This document shows, in pieces, positions 34,470 through 45,689 of a stretch of 64,000 nt of DNA. Position 1 is the stretch's first letter, and each line of letters begins with the position of its first letter. This DNA comes from Sciurus carolinensis (Eukaryota; Chordata; Mammalia; Rodentia; Sciuridae): the NCBI RefSeq assembly GCF_902686445.1, contig NC_062226.1, positions 11,008,001-11,072,000 on the forward strand, in the 5' to 3' direction. The notes under the pieces were generated by a model that saw only the letters and a program-made list of their open reading frames with translations, was not told the origin of the DNA and did no database searches. The translations under genes were made by a program, and so were the position numbers.

Positions 34470-34605
34470 TTACAATCCTGTGCCTCAGTTTCCCCACTGT
34501 GACACGGGGACAACCTCTTCCTCATAGGGTTGTGGTGAGGATTAAGCAAGTGAGGACATGGAAAGCACCTGGAAAGGCACCTGGCATGTGGGAAGCACAT
34601 ACAAG
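34470..34605 (+). repeat. MIR SINE
   Basis: 'tgcctcagtttccccactgt', 'catagggttgtggtgaggat' and 'taagcaagtgaggacatgg', among the best preserved MIRs here. Confidence 0.8.
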
Positions 34606-34765
34606 TGTCTGTTATTCCTGTCCCTACTCCACCACCGCTGCTGCCACCTCCCACCAGGTTCTCAAATGCACTGGACTCATCTGAGCAGCTTTGTTAAGGT
34701 CAAGCACAGCCCAAGGATGGAAAACCTCCCTGGGTGAGCGTCCATGTGCTGCCAGATGTAGGAAC

Positions 34766-34786
34766 TGCTGATCAAAGTGATCAGCA
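34766..34786. other. Perfect inverted repeat (9-3-9)
   Basis: Arms tgctgatca and tgatcagca with loop aag. Two half-sites for a dimeric DNA-binding protein or a small cruciform are both possible; chance is likely too. Confidence 0.6.
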
Positions 34787-34799
34787 CATGTTAGATTCC

Positions 34800-35640
34800 C
34801 ACACAGGTGACAAACTCAGTCAGAGAAGGAGCATGTCCAAGAGGTCCAACAGAGCACCAGAACTAAAACAAAAGTCAACGACCCCCCACTTCCCCACTCT
34901 TGGGTACATGCTTGCCCGAGATCAGCCAGCCTATGTGCCAAACCTTTAACCAAATCTGGGTTCTCCACACCATTGTGACCAGTTTGCATATAAAGGGTCC
35001 AGTAGAACTGAATCAGCTTTGCGGTCTGCGGTAGATGATATCTCATATAAGAAATCCCTATACATCGCATGTTAAGAAACTTATCAAGTATTTTAACTAG
35101 GAATCCCCCAGATATTTAGAACCTGCAAGGCCTTCACCTCCCTGGAGGAGTCATATAAGAAGTTATCTCCCCAAATGATCACCTACATGTGGAGATACAG
35201 AAGTATGTGTGCCACTCTGGCACTTACCTAGGTAACTCTTGTAATTAGTATTTACTTAAAACAATCATTAGTCTCTGCTGGGCGACATTAAGCCCACGTT
35301 TGCAATATTTTTAGCCAGGCCTTCCCCACACCTGTGATGGCAGGCGAGTGAGCCTGCAGCGGGAACCCCTGTGGTGCTTCATAAATAAGCCTGTAAGCAC
35401 CTGGACCAGCCACCCTGCGTGCCACTCAGGTGCCACTCAGCCAGTGGGCCCGGGGAGCTCCAATGGTCCTCATGTGCACCCAGGCAACCCACACCTCGGG
35501 TGGGGATCCTCATTTCCCTTTACTTCCCAACTTCAGAAATAAAAATGAATGTCCCTAAGACAGCATAGCATTGGTGCCCAGGCTACACCCATAGAAAAAG
35601 TACGATTTTTCATGAAATGGAGGATTTCTGTAGTAAGGGA
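34800..35640. other. Unique intronic sequence; possible conserved part at 35200-35400
   Basis: 35235-35330 has ttgtaattagta, aacaatcattagtc and ctgggcgacattaagcccac in a repeat-free context. A tandem 11-bp duplication (gtgccactcag, gtgccactcag) lies at about 35419-35440. No gene. Confidence 0.3.
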
Positions 35641-35649
35641 GAGAAGTAT

Positions 35650-36410
35650 CATGACAACCATTGTTTGGATGCTAACTGCTTCAGGTTCTTTGTTTCCTTT
35701 AAACCACACAACAACGTAATGGGGCAGATCTTATTACTATTCTGCTTTTCCAGAAGAGTAAACTGAGGCTCAGAAGAGATGAGTGCCTCCCTAGTGCCAC
35801 ATTGCTACTGAGTGGAATTCCAGCCCAACCTCGCTGAACCTGTGCTTTTCACTCTATTCTCAACCTCAGTCGTATTTGATTCCTCTGAATGAACAGGGAG
35901 AAAGGAAGTGGAGCTAATGTTCATTGAGCACCTACTATGTGCTAGGCAGTTAATTCTCATAACTGGAATAAATTCATCAGAGGTAAGAATAGGTGTTCCC
36001 ATTTTATAGATGGAGGAACTGAGGTCCTAGAATGGTTTAAGTTACTTGCTAGAGTAACCCCAGCCTGATTCACCAACACTAGACATCTTCCCACCTTACT
36101 CAAGACCTTAATGAGAGACATTTGCCATACACATGGATAATAAATTGTGGTTGTGTACAGACCCTATGATTTTGTTATTTTCCTGTACTCACCTGAAAGG
36201 AGTTTTTGGCTTAATATTATTGAGATTTTAAGAAAATTTATCTTGGTCAAAAATTACCATTATCACAAGACCTTTACATTTATATAGGGTTTTATAATTT
36301 TCAGGGCTCTTCCATGATTATTGAATTTACCCCTTAAAATAATCCTGTGAACATGAGTATAACAAACCCCACTTTACAGAGTGGTAAAGAGAGGCCAGTT
36401 GCATGCCCAA
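35650..36410 (-). repeat. Three MIR SINEs, antisense
   Basis: 35670-35820: 'agaagagtaaactgaggctc'. 35915-36065: 'cattgagcacctactatgtg' and 'ttatagatggaggaactgag'. 36285-36410: 'ttacagagtggtaaagagag'. All share one orientation, which may reflect one ancient cluster. Confidence 0.7.
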
Positions 36411-36414
36411 GAAT

Positions 36415-37485
36415 CCGCCTCTGAAGCCCACATTCTCCCCACACTTGGCAGGGCATAGCTCCAAGGCCTCGATCTGTTAGTTGGGACCTACAGAGTGAGG
36501 AACATAGACACTTTGAGCCAAGAAGGAGATTGGAGGGGCAGCCTTGTGGCAGGAGAGTCTGTCATCAGGGACCCCTTCATTAAAGGTGGTGACATCTCAC
36601 CCACACAAACAAGCCGGAAGTTGTGATGGTTAGAGAGCTACAAAAATCAGCTCTCACACTGATTCCTACACGAGAGGAACTGGTGGTTCCAGGGCAGATA
36701 AGAATGACTTTACAAGATGAAAATGATCAGTGAGGGCACGCAGGTCTGGGGGGCAGCAGAGTTGGCATTTTTTGGCCCTGCAAATAGCTGCCCATCTGCT
36801 CTCTGTCAGAATGTGTTAGGAGTGCATCTGGACTGCTGCCCCTGAGCCTCGGCTCCAGGCAGGTCATGTGGTCGTCTCCACGACAACTCCAGGAGCAGTG
36901 GAAACTGCTGTGCTTGGAGCCAGATGCCGCTTTGCACATGTGCTCTAATTAGATGGGGTTCCCTGCCTCCCCACCTCCCCGCCCTGCCAGCCGCACACCA
37001 GCTTCTCCCTTCCCTTGAGCACCTCCTCACAACCTTAGTCTGGCTGCCTGGCCCTCCACTCTGTTTGCTTCTTCCTCAAAATGTCCCTGTTGCCACTATG
37101 CAGTAGAGTAATTCATGAACTGGCGACAGAGAGCCCGCCCCATCCCAGGCACCAAGCAGGAGATGCCAGGGTAAGGCAATCTGGCACAGCCTATACCCTC
37201 TAGGAGGCCACCTCTGCCGAGGGAACTGCCATTAATGCTATGGCAGAGGTGAGCCTAGGAGCTCAGAACCCAGAAGAGGGTCACCGACTAAGGCAGGGAG
37301 GAGGGTTATAGAAGTGACTCAGGCAGCTGACCCTAAGTTTGACCTCAGCAGGTGGAAGGACTCCCCAGCCTGAGAATGCAGAGAGCTCAGCACGTGCAAA
37401 GGCAGAAGATGACAGGCCCTCATGGAGAACCGAGGCCCACTTCATGTTGTAGGGTAGCATGGGCTGTTTGGGGCACGATGAGCTC
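36415..37485. other. Intronic sequence, mostly unassigned
   Basis: 36415-36720 unique; 36830-37100 C/T-rich; 37135-37290 may be a weak copy of the unnamed ancient family (accaagcaggagatgccagg). No gene seen. Confidence 0.3.
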
Positions 37486-37489
37486 TGCC

Positions 37490-37640
37490 CAGCAAAACCA
37501 GCTCCTCCCTGCTCTTTGCTCCCACCTGCCTCCCGTGTCTCCTGATCCTCTTTGGTGCTTGGCCATTATATCACATCTTCCTTATGTGGCCTTCCTTGGA
37601 CTCCACCCCACCCAGACAGGGTCATCTCAGTCCAAGGTAT
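37490..37640 (+). repeat. L2-like LINE fragment
   Basis: 'ctccctgctctttgctccca' and 'tcctcttggtg'-like text (tcctctttggtgcttggcca) fit the L2 3' region at low identity. Confidence 0.35.
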
Positions 37641-37734
37641 TGGTTGAAGGGAAGGTGTAGAAGATTCCACCTGAGATGATATTCCAGCTATGAAAGGGCA
37701 TCTGAAAAGAACCACGAAGGATGTGGAGCTCTGT

Positions 37735-38800
37735 TAGCACCTGCCATGTGCTACTCTGTGGTGGCCCCTTCTCAAACACTACATCGTTTTAAACCTCAAA
37801 TATGAAGCAGGGGATAGTCTCAGTGGACAGCTGAGGCAACGAACTTGGCCAGGCTTGCTTGATTCCACCCTTGTGCAGCTCTGGGCTGTACTGAGCCCCT
37901 TTGAGTCCCTAAGCCATTCCGCTCCCACCCATATACTCTGGATGCCTCAGACTGGGGCTGTAGCTGCAGTACAGAGAAAAGAGTGTCTTCATATGGAAGG
38001 TCACTCGTAGTCTCTTGGGTTCTCCAGAAACCAAAGGAAAAAACCCATTTGGGCTATTGAGCATGCTGTGTTCTGGAGTATCATGGAAAGAGCCTGAGCT
38101 GTGTGTCAGATAGAACTGACCTCAGAAACCACTATGGCTCTTGCAGGTCTGTGACTTTAGCCAGGTCACATGCTCTTCCTCCACAAGATGAGGGTGAGGA
38201 GCCTCTCGCCTGCAACAATGTATGCCACCTGGGTCCCAAGCAGGGCTGCACAGAAGGCAACTTTTGTGGAGGTTCCTATTGCTCTGGCTCAGAGCCATGG
38301 CCTCGCCTCCACTGTCCTGTCACTTGTCCTGCACAGTAGTTCCTGCCACTCACACTGAATCAGCACTGACTGAAGTAGTATCACTTAACACTTGCTGTGA
38401 GTGAGAACCTCCAAAACTGGGGGGCGGAAAACTGATATTTTCGCAGCCCTCTAGTGGGAGTCAAGCCCCTAGCCAAGCACCTTGCATGAATCAGCTGTGA
38501 TCCCCACAACCCAACCCCGTGAAACAGGAAGTCACACCCCCTTTCACAAATAAGAAGAGGATTTAAGGACTTGGTGAGTTCCAGATATGGTGGTTGGCAG
38601 AGCCCGCACTCCTTCTCTGTTCCCACCTCTGTGCACCATGGCACATTTCTTGTGGAGGCCATGGCAGACCTCATAGAAACCTCATTTATGTCTAGAAGCA
38701 ACACGTGTTAATATTAGAAAGTACTGTGACGATTTTCCAGCCATCCCAACTTACAGAGGAAGAAGATAAGGCCTAGGCAAGGTAGGGAGTCAAGGCCAAG
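37735..38800. repeat. Cluster of MIR SINE fragments
   Basis: 37735-37870 antisense (atgtgctactctgtggtggc); 38085-38200 sense (gtctgtgactttagccaggt); 38480-38590 antisense (caaataagaagaggatttaa); 38710-38810 antisense (cagaggaagaagataaggcc). Confidence 0.5.
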
Positions 38801-39790
38801 CCAAGTGTTTGACTCCTCTCCTTGTGCTATTCCCACTTTACAATGCTGCTATTTGTTCATGACTAGAAACTTCCTGCTGAAGCCTCCTGTGCACCGCACC
38901 AGTGCCAGGCACTGGGGACACAGCCCCATCAAAGGACATTCGAGAGAGGGTGATATTAAATAAAGGAACCAGGGATGAACAGCCAAGCCCTATATTTGGT
39001 TTGTGGACACTGCTATGAAGGACCCTCCCAAGAGCCATGTCACCACTCCTTGCTTGATTCAGTTAGACGGTGGGGTTTTTTGTCTTTACAGACTAATCTG
39101 CCTTTTTTCCTTTTGATCCGAGTCCCTTGTTCTATTGCTGTAATTAATGTTTGCTGTCCTACCAATGGTTTTTCAGGTTGACCTGTCTCTCCCAGTGATT
39201 CGCCAGGCCCCCAAGCCTGTCCTCTCTACAGTAAGCTCTCTCAAACTGTGTGTTCATGCTTAGAAAACCAAAACCCTCCTCTCTGGTCAGTTTGGGAAAC
39301 CCTTTTCTGAGACATTGGAATGCCAGTCATTGTTAAAACCCTGAATCTGGCTCCCAGTGGTCTGAGGTGACCGACACTGCCCACATGGTTAAGCCAGCAG
39401 GTGCTTGATATGGAATCTGGACATGTCCCATTTGGTTTCCAGTTAGGGAGACAGGTTTGCTGTGCTGAGGCAAGTCAGCTCTGCCCTTTAGCCACTACTG
39501 CTCCATGGATATACCTGACGCATGAATCTCATGCTCAGAGCATGTAATAGATGTGGCCATTACCATCATATCAGTTAGAAAACGGCTCCAAGAGGTGAGG
39601 CAGCCACTGCTGGCTTGTTGTGGAGCCAAAACTCACACTCATTTCTCCAGAGCCCTCTCTCAGCATCACTGCCTTATAATCCATCTCTTTGGATGCTTCT
39701 AGAGCAGCTCCAGCTGGCAGTGCATGTGTCAAATAGAATCTTATGATTATCTCTCTTAATGGAAGGGAAATAACACTGTGTTGCATGAGC
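38801..39790. other. Unique intronic sequence
   Basis: 38895-38955 has a short piece resembling the unnamed ancient family (agtgccaggcactggggaca). Otherwise nothing is recognised. Confidence 0.3.
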
Positions 39791-39794
39791 GCCA

Positions 39795-40010
39795 GGGCCA
39801 GACACTTGCTTCAAACTCTGGCTCTGCCATTAACCAGCTCTACGACCTCAGGCAGGTGAACTCACCTCTCACCTCTCGGAGCCTTGATTTCTTTATCTGT
39901 ACAATGGAAATCATCCTCATACCAGCCTCTTGGGTTGCTGTGAGGAATAAGCGAGATAATGCATGGAAACCCACCTAGCACAGGGCTAGCGCTCAGCAAG
40001 CGGTAGCTGT
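39795..40010 (+). repeat. MIR SINE, nearly full length
   Basis: 'ctggctctgccattaaccag', 'acctcaggcaggtgaactca', 'tctttatctgtacaatggaa', 'gttgctgtgaggaataagcg' and 'agcacagggctagcgctcag' span almost the whole element in order. Confidence 0.9.
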
Positions 40011-40450
40011 GTTTAATCACCGCACCTGCTTTCCTCTAAGAGCCGATTCCCATCTGCATTTCTTAGGGGAAGAAAATCTTGAGCTAGTATGCATGAAGAC
40101 CAACTTCATTGTGTCTCCTCGCTTTCCACGGGCCTCCCCACTCATCTGCGTTCCCGCGCTAATCAGAATTTCCTGACTTCTCCCTGTTTGCCTCGGTTAA
40201 TGCGGAAGGAAGGGGCTGCTGGCACAGAGGAGCCAGGCGTGGGCCGACGCGCCTGTGATTTGAATGTCTTTACTATAATCTAGCGAGTGTGTGTGGGGGC
40301 TTCTGTCAATACTGGAGCTGTGGCCAGAATGGGCAAATACTGTCAGCCCGCTTGTGTCTGCCCCTGCAAATTATCCAAGTAGCTCTTGTCGGACACCCAC
40401 ATTTCCCCTAACTTAAATCATCTGAACAGCAAGCCAGCTTCACGATGAGA
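40011..40450. promoter_or_regulatory. Candidate conserved element, CpG-enriched
   Basis: Repeat-free and CpG-rich for this intron (ctcgctttccacggg, tgcgttcccgcgctaatcag, ctcggttaatgcgg, aggcgtgggccgacgcgcc, tctagcgag). Mixture of CpG with gctaatca and gttaatgc sites resembles a developmental enhancer. Below CpG-island length. Confidence 0.4.
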
Positions 40451-40664
40451 CATTGATTCTTTGCTTAGGGCTTATTATAGTGGCAAGGGCCCAGGCTGGG
40501 AGTCTGTCCCCAGCGTGCCTCGGCTACCACACAAATGCATCAGAAAGCTGTCTTGGTCCTGTCACCCCAAGCGTGACTTGGCCCAACCCAGCCAGGGTCA
40601 GTGGCCCTCCTTCCCAATCCACCTGGTGGTCCCGGTGTGTGCTGTGTTGTGCCTCAGGGTAGGA

Positions 40665-40760
40665 TAGAGCTTGGACTTGGGAGTCATTAGACCATCAGCT
40701 CTGGGACCTTGAGGCAAACGCTTCCCAGTGGGGGCAGCCTTACCTCATCTAGGAGAAGGG
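40665..40760 (+). repeat. MIR SINE fragment
   Basis: 'gcttggacttgggagtcatt' and 'ctctgggaccttgaggcaaa' fit the sense 5' half of MIR. Confidence 0.45.
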
Positions 40761-41094
40761 AATCATTTATGAAAGGCCTCTGCTCCATTGGGATTTGGGA
40801 AACACAGGCTTTCTGATTCAGAGCAAGGTCTCTGCTGATATGGGCTCCCTTCTTGCTACACCTGTGCCTGCCTCTGGCTGACCCCAAGTTATTGCAGTGG
40901 AATCCTGCTGGTCCTCTCTCTTCCCTCCCTATCCCTGCATTCCAGTAAATAAGGGTTTGGACTCTCCAGGCCAGACACCATGCTAAACTTTTTCTGTGCT
41001 CACTGGGAATCCACGCTGCCTCCTGGGCAGCCTCATCCTCCAGGCCCTGGGACTGATGCCAAGTCCTGAGCCAGGAATTTGGAGGTATTTAAAC

Positions 41095-41197
41095 AAAAAA
41101 AAAAAAAACCCAGATGGGACTGCTGGTGAAAAATTAGACCAAATTCTGTGACTTGCTTTATTTCTTTATTCTTAAGTTTCAAAAAAAAAAAAAAAAA
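41095..41197 (+). repeat. Two A homopolymers (A14 and A17)
   Basis: A14 at 41095-41108 and A17 at 41181-41197 with 72 bp between them. The spacing could mark the tails of two retroposons, but no bodies are recognised. Confidence 0.8.
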
Positions 41198-41231
41198 TGA
41201 CTTGATTGTGTAGACTAGTCACTTTCCCTCT

Positions 41232-41345
41232 GGCAGTGGCTCTTAGCTTTGGCTACACTGGAGTCGGTTGTTAAAATGCAGCCTTTGTCATGGGGGTTTT
41301 AAGCATCCCTGGCCATTCTAATACATTGCCAAGACTGAGAACAAT
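41232..41345 (+). mobile_element. MER5-like hAT DNA transposon
   Basis: Left end 'ggcagtggctcttagctttg' and right end read on the minus strand 'ttctcagtcttggcaatgta' are the inverted ends of MER5-type elements, with 'ggttgttaaaatgcagcc' between. Confidence 0.7.
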
Positions 41346-41379
41346 TAACCTGCTCTTACCCACTCCTGCTTGATCCCCA

Positions 41380-41500
41380 GCAGTCAAATGAGGCAGGGAG
41401 TTCTTCCTGTGTATGATAAAACTGAGGGTGGTCACTTGCCAAAGGTGATATACAAAGGCAGCAAGGAGCAGAGCTGGGACTACATCCCAGATAGTGTCCC
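41380..41500 (-). repeat. MIR SINE fragment, antisense
   Basis: 'gtatgataaaactgagggtg', 'tcacttgccaaaggtgatat' and 'gcagagctgggactacatcc'. Confidence 0.55.
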
Positions 41501-41559
41501 ACTCTCCATCTGCCTCTCTGGAGGAACAGAGAGACCTTAGGGAGCTTGTACTGTGCTGG

Positions 41560-41790
41560 GAACAACATGTCTTGCCACAGGTGGTGTTCACATGGAGACT
41601 TTGGGAGGCATTAGGTAAGGGAATCTCAAGGAGGCAATGAGAAGGAAGCCAGGGGGCACATGGGTGGGGGGGGACATGGGGCAGCACAGAATCTCTGAGG
41701 GAGGAAACGTGAGTGGACAAGATGGCCAGGATCATTAGCAGGGACAAGCAGCTGGGAAGGCCATGGAGAGCCTTGAGTATTGTGCTCAGG
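41560..41790 (+). repeat. Ancient interspersed repeat, unnamed family (3' part)
   Basis: 'aaggccatggagagccttga' and 'gtattgtgctcagggc' match the 'gccatggagagc' region of the family's 3' half. Confidence 0.35.
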
Positions 41791-42122
41791 GCTTTATAAA
41801 CCCTTCTTCCATGGGCCCATGGGTTTACCTGAAGCTCTTCAGCCCTACTGAGTCACGAGTGGCACTTGGTCAACCCCAGGCCCACCCACTGAGTACTAAC
41901 ACAGAAGAGTTGGGAGAGAATGAGCCCCAGGATGGCCTCACCAACCTTCAGCTTTTGCAGTCATACAGGACCCAGACTCGGTTTAATACTCTGCCATCAC
42001 CATTTTAGAATTTTTAACACTTCTACCTTTGAACTTGTCTTTGTGAATGAAGTCCAGTGGGGTGATGGAGCATGGAGCACAGACATGAGCAAGGGAGATA
42101 TGTGTGATGCTTGTCTCCCACA

Positions 42123-42143
42123 GAACCTGGTCATCCCAGGTTC
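42123..42143. other. Short inverted repeat (8-5-8)
   Basis: Arms gaacctgg and ccaggttc around tcatc. Likely chance. Confidence 0.5.
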
Positions 42144-42164
42144 ATGGTGTCACGATCTGTCATG

Positions 42165-42310
42165 GAGAAATCTATTTATGGTCCTCTGTTTTAATCTTCA
42201 CAGTGACTCTGTGAGATAGGCCAGCATTGCATGATTGTCACAGGTAACGAAAAACAAACCAACTGAGATCACATAACTAGTACAGTCGAGTCAGGGTTCT
42301 GGTGTCTTTT
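42165..42310 (-). repeat. MIR SINE fragment, antisense
   Basis: 'ttttaatcttcacagtgact' and 'gagatcacataactagtaca' in antisense MIR order. Confidence 0.55.
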
Positions 42311-42504
42311 GACTCTAAGACACGTTCTCTCTCCACCATGATGAGTTGCCTTAAAGGATTCAAAAGGATTCAAATCAAAACAAAGTTTTAAGTTTTTATA
42401 GAGGTGCCTTTTTTAAAACCAAACCCAGCCCCTGGTACCAGTGTCACATTGTGCTGTAGCTGTTTGTTCCCTGAACCAGGCAGGATTCCTTGACAACAGG
42501 AGTT

Positions 42505-43060
42505 TTCCTTTTTAATTTTTTATTATGAAAAATTTCATACTTATACAAAGTAAGCAAATCCCTATGCACCTAACTTCCACAGTTATAAATGTTCTGTCAT
42601 TTTTTTAAGATTTAAAAAATTTTTAATTATAAAATATACATAGAATTTATCATCTTAATCATTTTTAAATGTATGATTCAGTGACACTAACTACATTCAC
42701 ATTGGTGTACAACCATCTCCATTCCATCTCCAGAACTTTTTCATCTTGCAAACCCAAAACTCTGTACCTACTAACAGCTCCTTTCACCCTGCCCACTCCA
42801 GGTACCCTGTACAAGTGGAATTATACAGTAGTTGTCTTTTTTGTCTGACTTACTTCACTTAGCATAATGTCTCTAAGGTTCATCCATGTTGTAGTGTGTG
42901 ACAGATTCCTCCCTTTTTAGGGCTGAAAATCTTCTATTGTGTGTAAATACCATATTCTGTGTATCCATTCATCTGTAGATGCACCGTGGGGTTTCTTTCA
43001 TCTTCTGGCTATGCTGCTATGGACATAACGTCCTGCCATTCTTATATCATCTCTGCTTTC
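42505..43060 (-). mobile_element. L1M LINE 3' region, antisense
   Basis: Antisense L1 landmarks: 'acattggtgtacaaccatct', 'acttagcataatgtctctaa', 'ggttcatccatgttgtagtg', 'gtgtatccattcatctgtag' and 'ggctatgctgctatggaca'. It corresponds to the same region as the + strand L1M at 12375-13769. No coding frame remains. Confidence 0.8.
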
Positions 43061-43094
43061 ATTCACTCCCCATCCCCCATCCAGTCATTATTAT

Positions 43095-43226
43095 TTATAA
43101 GAGCTGTATTTTATTTATATTTTTATTCCTCCTGTACAGAACCTGGCACATAGAACTGCTTTTAAACGTTTGGATGTATGAATGGATCTTCCAACATAAA
43201 TGTTTGTTTGTTTGTTTGTTTGTTTT
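43095..43226 (+). repeat. L2 3' end plus (TTTG)n
   Basis: 'cagaacctggcacatagaac', 'aacgtttggatgtatgaatg' is the L2 terminal motif. A (TGTT)-type tetranucleotide run of 26 bp follows at 43201-43226. Confidence 0.65.
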
Positions 43227-43344
43227 AATTTTAAGCAAGGTCTATAAATAGGAAACTGACTGACCTCCCTGCCCCCATCTCTAAGAATTTCACAGTAAAA
43301 ACACACACAAAATTTTGATGAAAATTATATTTATAAAGGAAAAT

Positions 43345-43745
43345 ACATATTTACTGCTTTAAGTGTGGATCTGCAGGACAAGGACAGTTGCTGAAGAAAC
43401 TGATGGGAAGTGGCATTTTCACATGGGCACTGACAGTGCTGAGGATAAAGTCATTTATTTCTGGAATTCTCAAAACCTTTGGAATCACTGATTTCACCTG
43501 TTAACAAAGATTCAACTCATTAGCAATGGAGTTTTCAATTGATTCCATATGTCAAGAAGATAATCCAAGAGTGAAACTTGTCTTTTTGTAACAAAGTCTT
43601 TGAGAGGGTTGAGCAGCTGTGTTTCACTGTCCTTTGGGTCATGGATGAAAACTCCACTAATGCCATCTAAGCGCGAATGCTCACGGCCTGACTTCCAGGC
43701 ATTAACATCACCATCAGCCAGTAGCCCTAGCATCCAGAGTGTCAC
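43345..43745 (-). pseudogene. Unidentified protein-like ORF, possible retrocopy remnant
   Basis: On the minus strand, 43745-43512 is open for 77 codons and its translation is unusually protein-like for intronic DNA, with segments GISGVFIHDPKDSETQLL and SLLDYLLDIWNQLK. An acceptor-like cagtcttcttag lies directly upstream of its first codon. After its stop, a different frame stays open for about 47 codons to a stop near 43345 (segments VIPKVLRIPEINDFILS and FSNCPCPADPHLKQ), which suggests one frameshifted coding remnant. The (TTTG)n at 43201-43226 reads as an A-rich tail on this strand. I do not recognise the protein. Chance ORFs of 77 codons are common, so this is a weak call. Confidence 0.2.
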
Positions 43746-44050
43746 CTAAGAAGACTGAGGTTTAATCAATCTAGTAAGAGAACTAAATCAGCCCTTCCTG
43801 CAAGGGAGGGAATTGACGAGACACTTGCCTTACTCCTCTGCACTGCAGGGTGGGGTGGGGGGTGGGGCAGCAGCTGTGCCAGTTGCAGGACAAGGGTGGA
43901 CAAGCAAGGAAATGACTCTGTGTCCTCACCTTGGACTGGTGACAGAAGAGCCTTCACAGCAGCTTGCTTACTCCCCTGGAGCGGCTTGTCTCCAAAAGGC
44001 TATGCTGTGTGTCCAGGAGAACCTGGAGGGTTCTACCTTTACAAAGAACA
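43746..44050. other. Unique intronic sequence
   Basis: Includes a G-rich block tggggtggggggtggggc at 43851-43868, G-quadruplex-prone. No gene. Confidence 0.4.
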
Positions 44051-44084
44051 CTCCTGAGCTGGTTATGGTGGCAGGAGGACGGCA

Positions 44085-44175
44085 GGAGGAGGCTTCTGGC
44101 CTGGGCAGCTTAGGATGTGTCTCAGTGATGGGGCACTCCATGGGTTCAATCCCCAGTACCAGGGGAAAAAGAGAA
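44085..44175 (+). mobile_element. Degenerate ID-type SINE remnant
   Basis: 'ggatgtgtctcagtgatggg' and 'catgggttcaatccccagta' followed by an A-rich tail match an ID unit (A-box and B-box regions); the body is shortened between the boxes. Confidence 0.6.
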
Positions 44176-44294
44176 AACACCCCTGCTCTCTAGCAGACGT
44201 CTGAGGGCAACAGAACTGAGACCTCAGAGCAAATCCACCTCTACAGTCACCCATGTGTTTGATGGTAACACCAGGGCTTTGGGGACCACTAAGG

Positions 44295-44385
44295 GTTAGA
44301 CCCTAACTCTCCCATTTCCAAGTTGTATCTCCTTGGGCAAGTCACCCAAGTTACCTCAGTTATTCTTTCTGTCAATGTTGAGTGT
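44295..44385 (+). repeat. MIR SINE fragment
   Basis: 'tctccttgggcaagtcaccc', then 'aagttacctcagttattctt'. Confidence 0.5.
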
Positions 44386-44389
44386 GTTT

Positions 44390-45685
44390 CCTGCCTCACT
44401 GAAGTTTTCAGATTAGTAAACAGAACCAAGAAGTGTGTAGCACAGTGCCCCAGAGCTTGCCATCAGGTGAGGTACACGGTGACTCACATCATTGTCTTGG
44501 AAGGGCAGTCAGTTGAGGGGAACGAGAGCTCTGTGCCTGCTGCCATACCAGCCTTTCTACGTGACTCCAGGTAACAGTGTCACTGCCTTTCAGTATGTTG
44601 AGAAGAGTTGGGTCCTGAACGGGTGGGTTTGCTCATTAACTCCTGTTCACCCTTCTAAGCTAATTGCCGGCTTCCGGTCATGTGTTCTGACCTATTGCCC
44701 AGGATGGTTTGCTTTTTCTTCTCCTGACTCCTAGAACATTTTGCCCCAAACCCCCAGTGACACACACTGCATGGTAGGTAGTATTTGTTTCCATGTCTAG
44801 CTGACACAGCGGATGTTGTTCCTCAAGTTCTTTTCAGAAAAAGCTCCCATTATCACATTCCCCTGATTTCCCATTCATGCCTGTGTCCTTTTCTTCATTT
44901 TTATGGCACAGATACATCTAAACAGGGGATGTCACCTCTAGTAAGTTGACAACACACTCAAAATGTTCACGTATCCCCGAAGATGAGATTCTTTCTGTTC
45001 TCCTGCAACTGAATCCTGCCTCTGGATACCCTTACACAAAAATCTGGCTGCAAACTCTTGAACATTTCAGGCCAGAACTCCAGGAGTGAATGCTAATGAC
45101 TCCAATGAGCATTTCCTCTGAGTGACTCTAAACCTCCTTGACACAGTCACCTGGCATTGTGCTCTGAGACCTCTTTTACTGTCAGGCCAAGAAGTGGCCA
45201 CCACATCAAGACCATGGGGCTCCTGCAGCAGGAACCAGGTCAAGCTCACTGTGTGGTTCTCTTCCAGTGTCCCAGAGCTTCTACCTGGGAGCTCTGCACC
45301 ATCCCTGAGGAGTGCAGGGATGAGTTCAGAGGGGCTCTGGGGAAGCCTCTCCTGGTACCCAGGGGTGCACAAGGCTCTGTGAGAGCACTGAGCAGAACTG
45401 AGTGACTGCCACACAGAGGCCTGAGTTTGGGAGGAGTCCAGGCAAATGGAAGAGAACTGGCAAAAGCAAGGAAGAACATGAGAACAGACATGGCATATGA
45501 CCAGAGCATACATTTGGCACAATAGGTTTATAGGTAGCAGAGGCAAAGGGACATGTGGACTCTGGGAAAGAAAGGCAGGGTCAACTTGCCCAGCTTAGGA
45601 GCACCTCCTTTCCTCCCCCTGCAGAGTGTCTTGTATGTGACATATCTGTCATTATGTGCGCAGTGTTGAGCAGGTACCACATGAA
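44390..45685. other. Unique intronic sequence
   Basis: Nothing assigned. Two overlapping antisense frames of 159 and 87 codons at 45067-45546 have no recognisable domain. Confidence 0.3.
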
Positions 45686-45689
45686 GCAT

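Noticed and set aside
41271..41747. 158-codon minus-strand ORF
   Set aside because: It crosses a MER5-like element, a MIR and an ancient repeat, so it is not a gene.
43201..43226. Regular (TTTG)n repeat considered as an array
   Set aside because: A simple tetranucleotide microsatellite with no spacers; not a CRISPR array.
45067..45546. 159-codon minus-strand ORF
   Set aside because: No recognisable domain; overlapping frames on both strands are open because of local composition.
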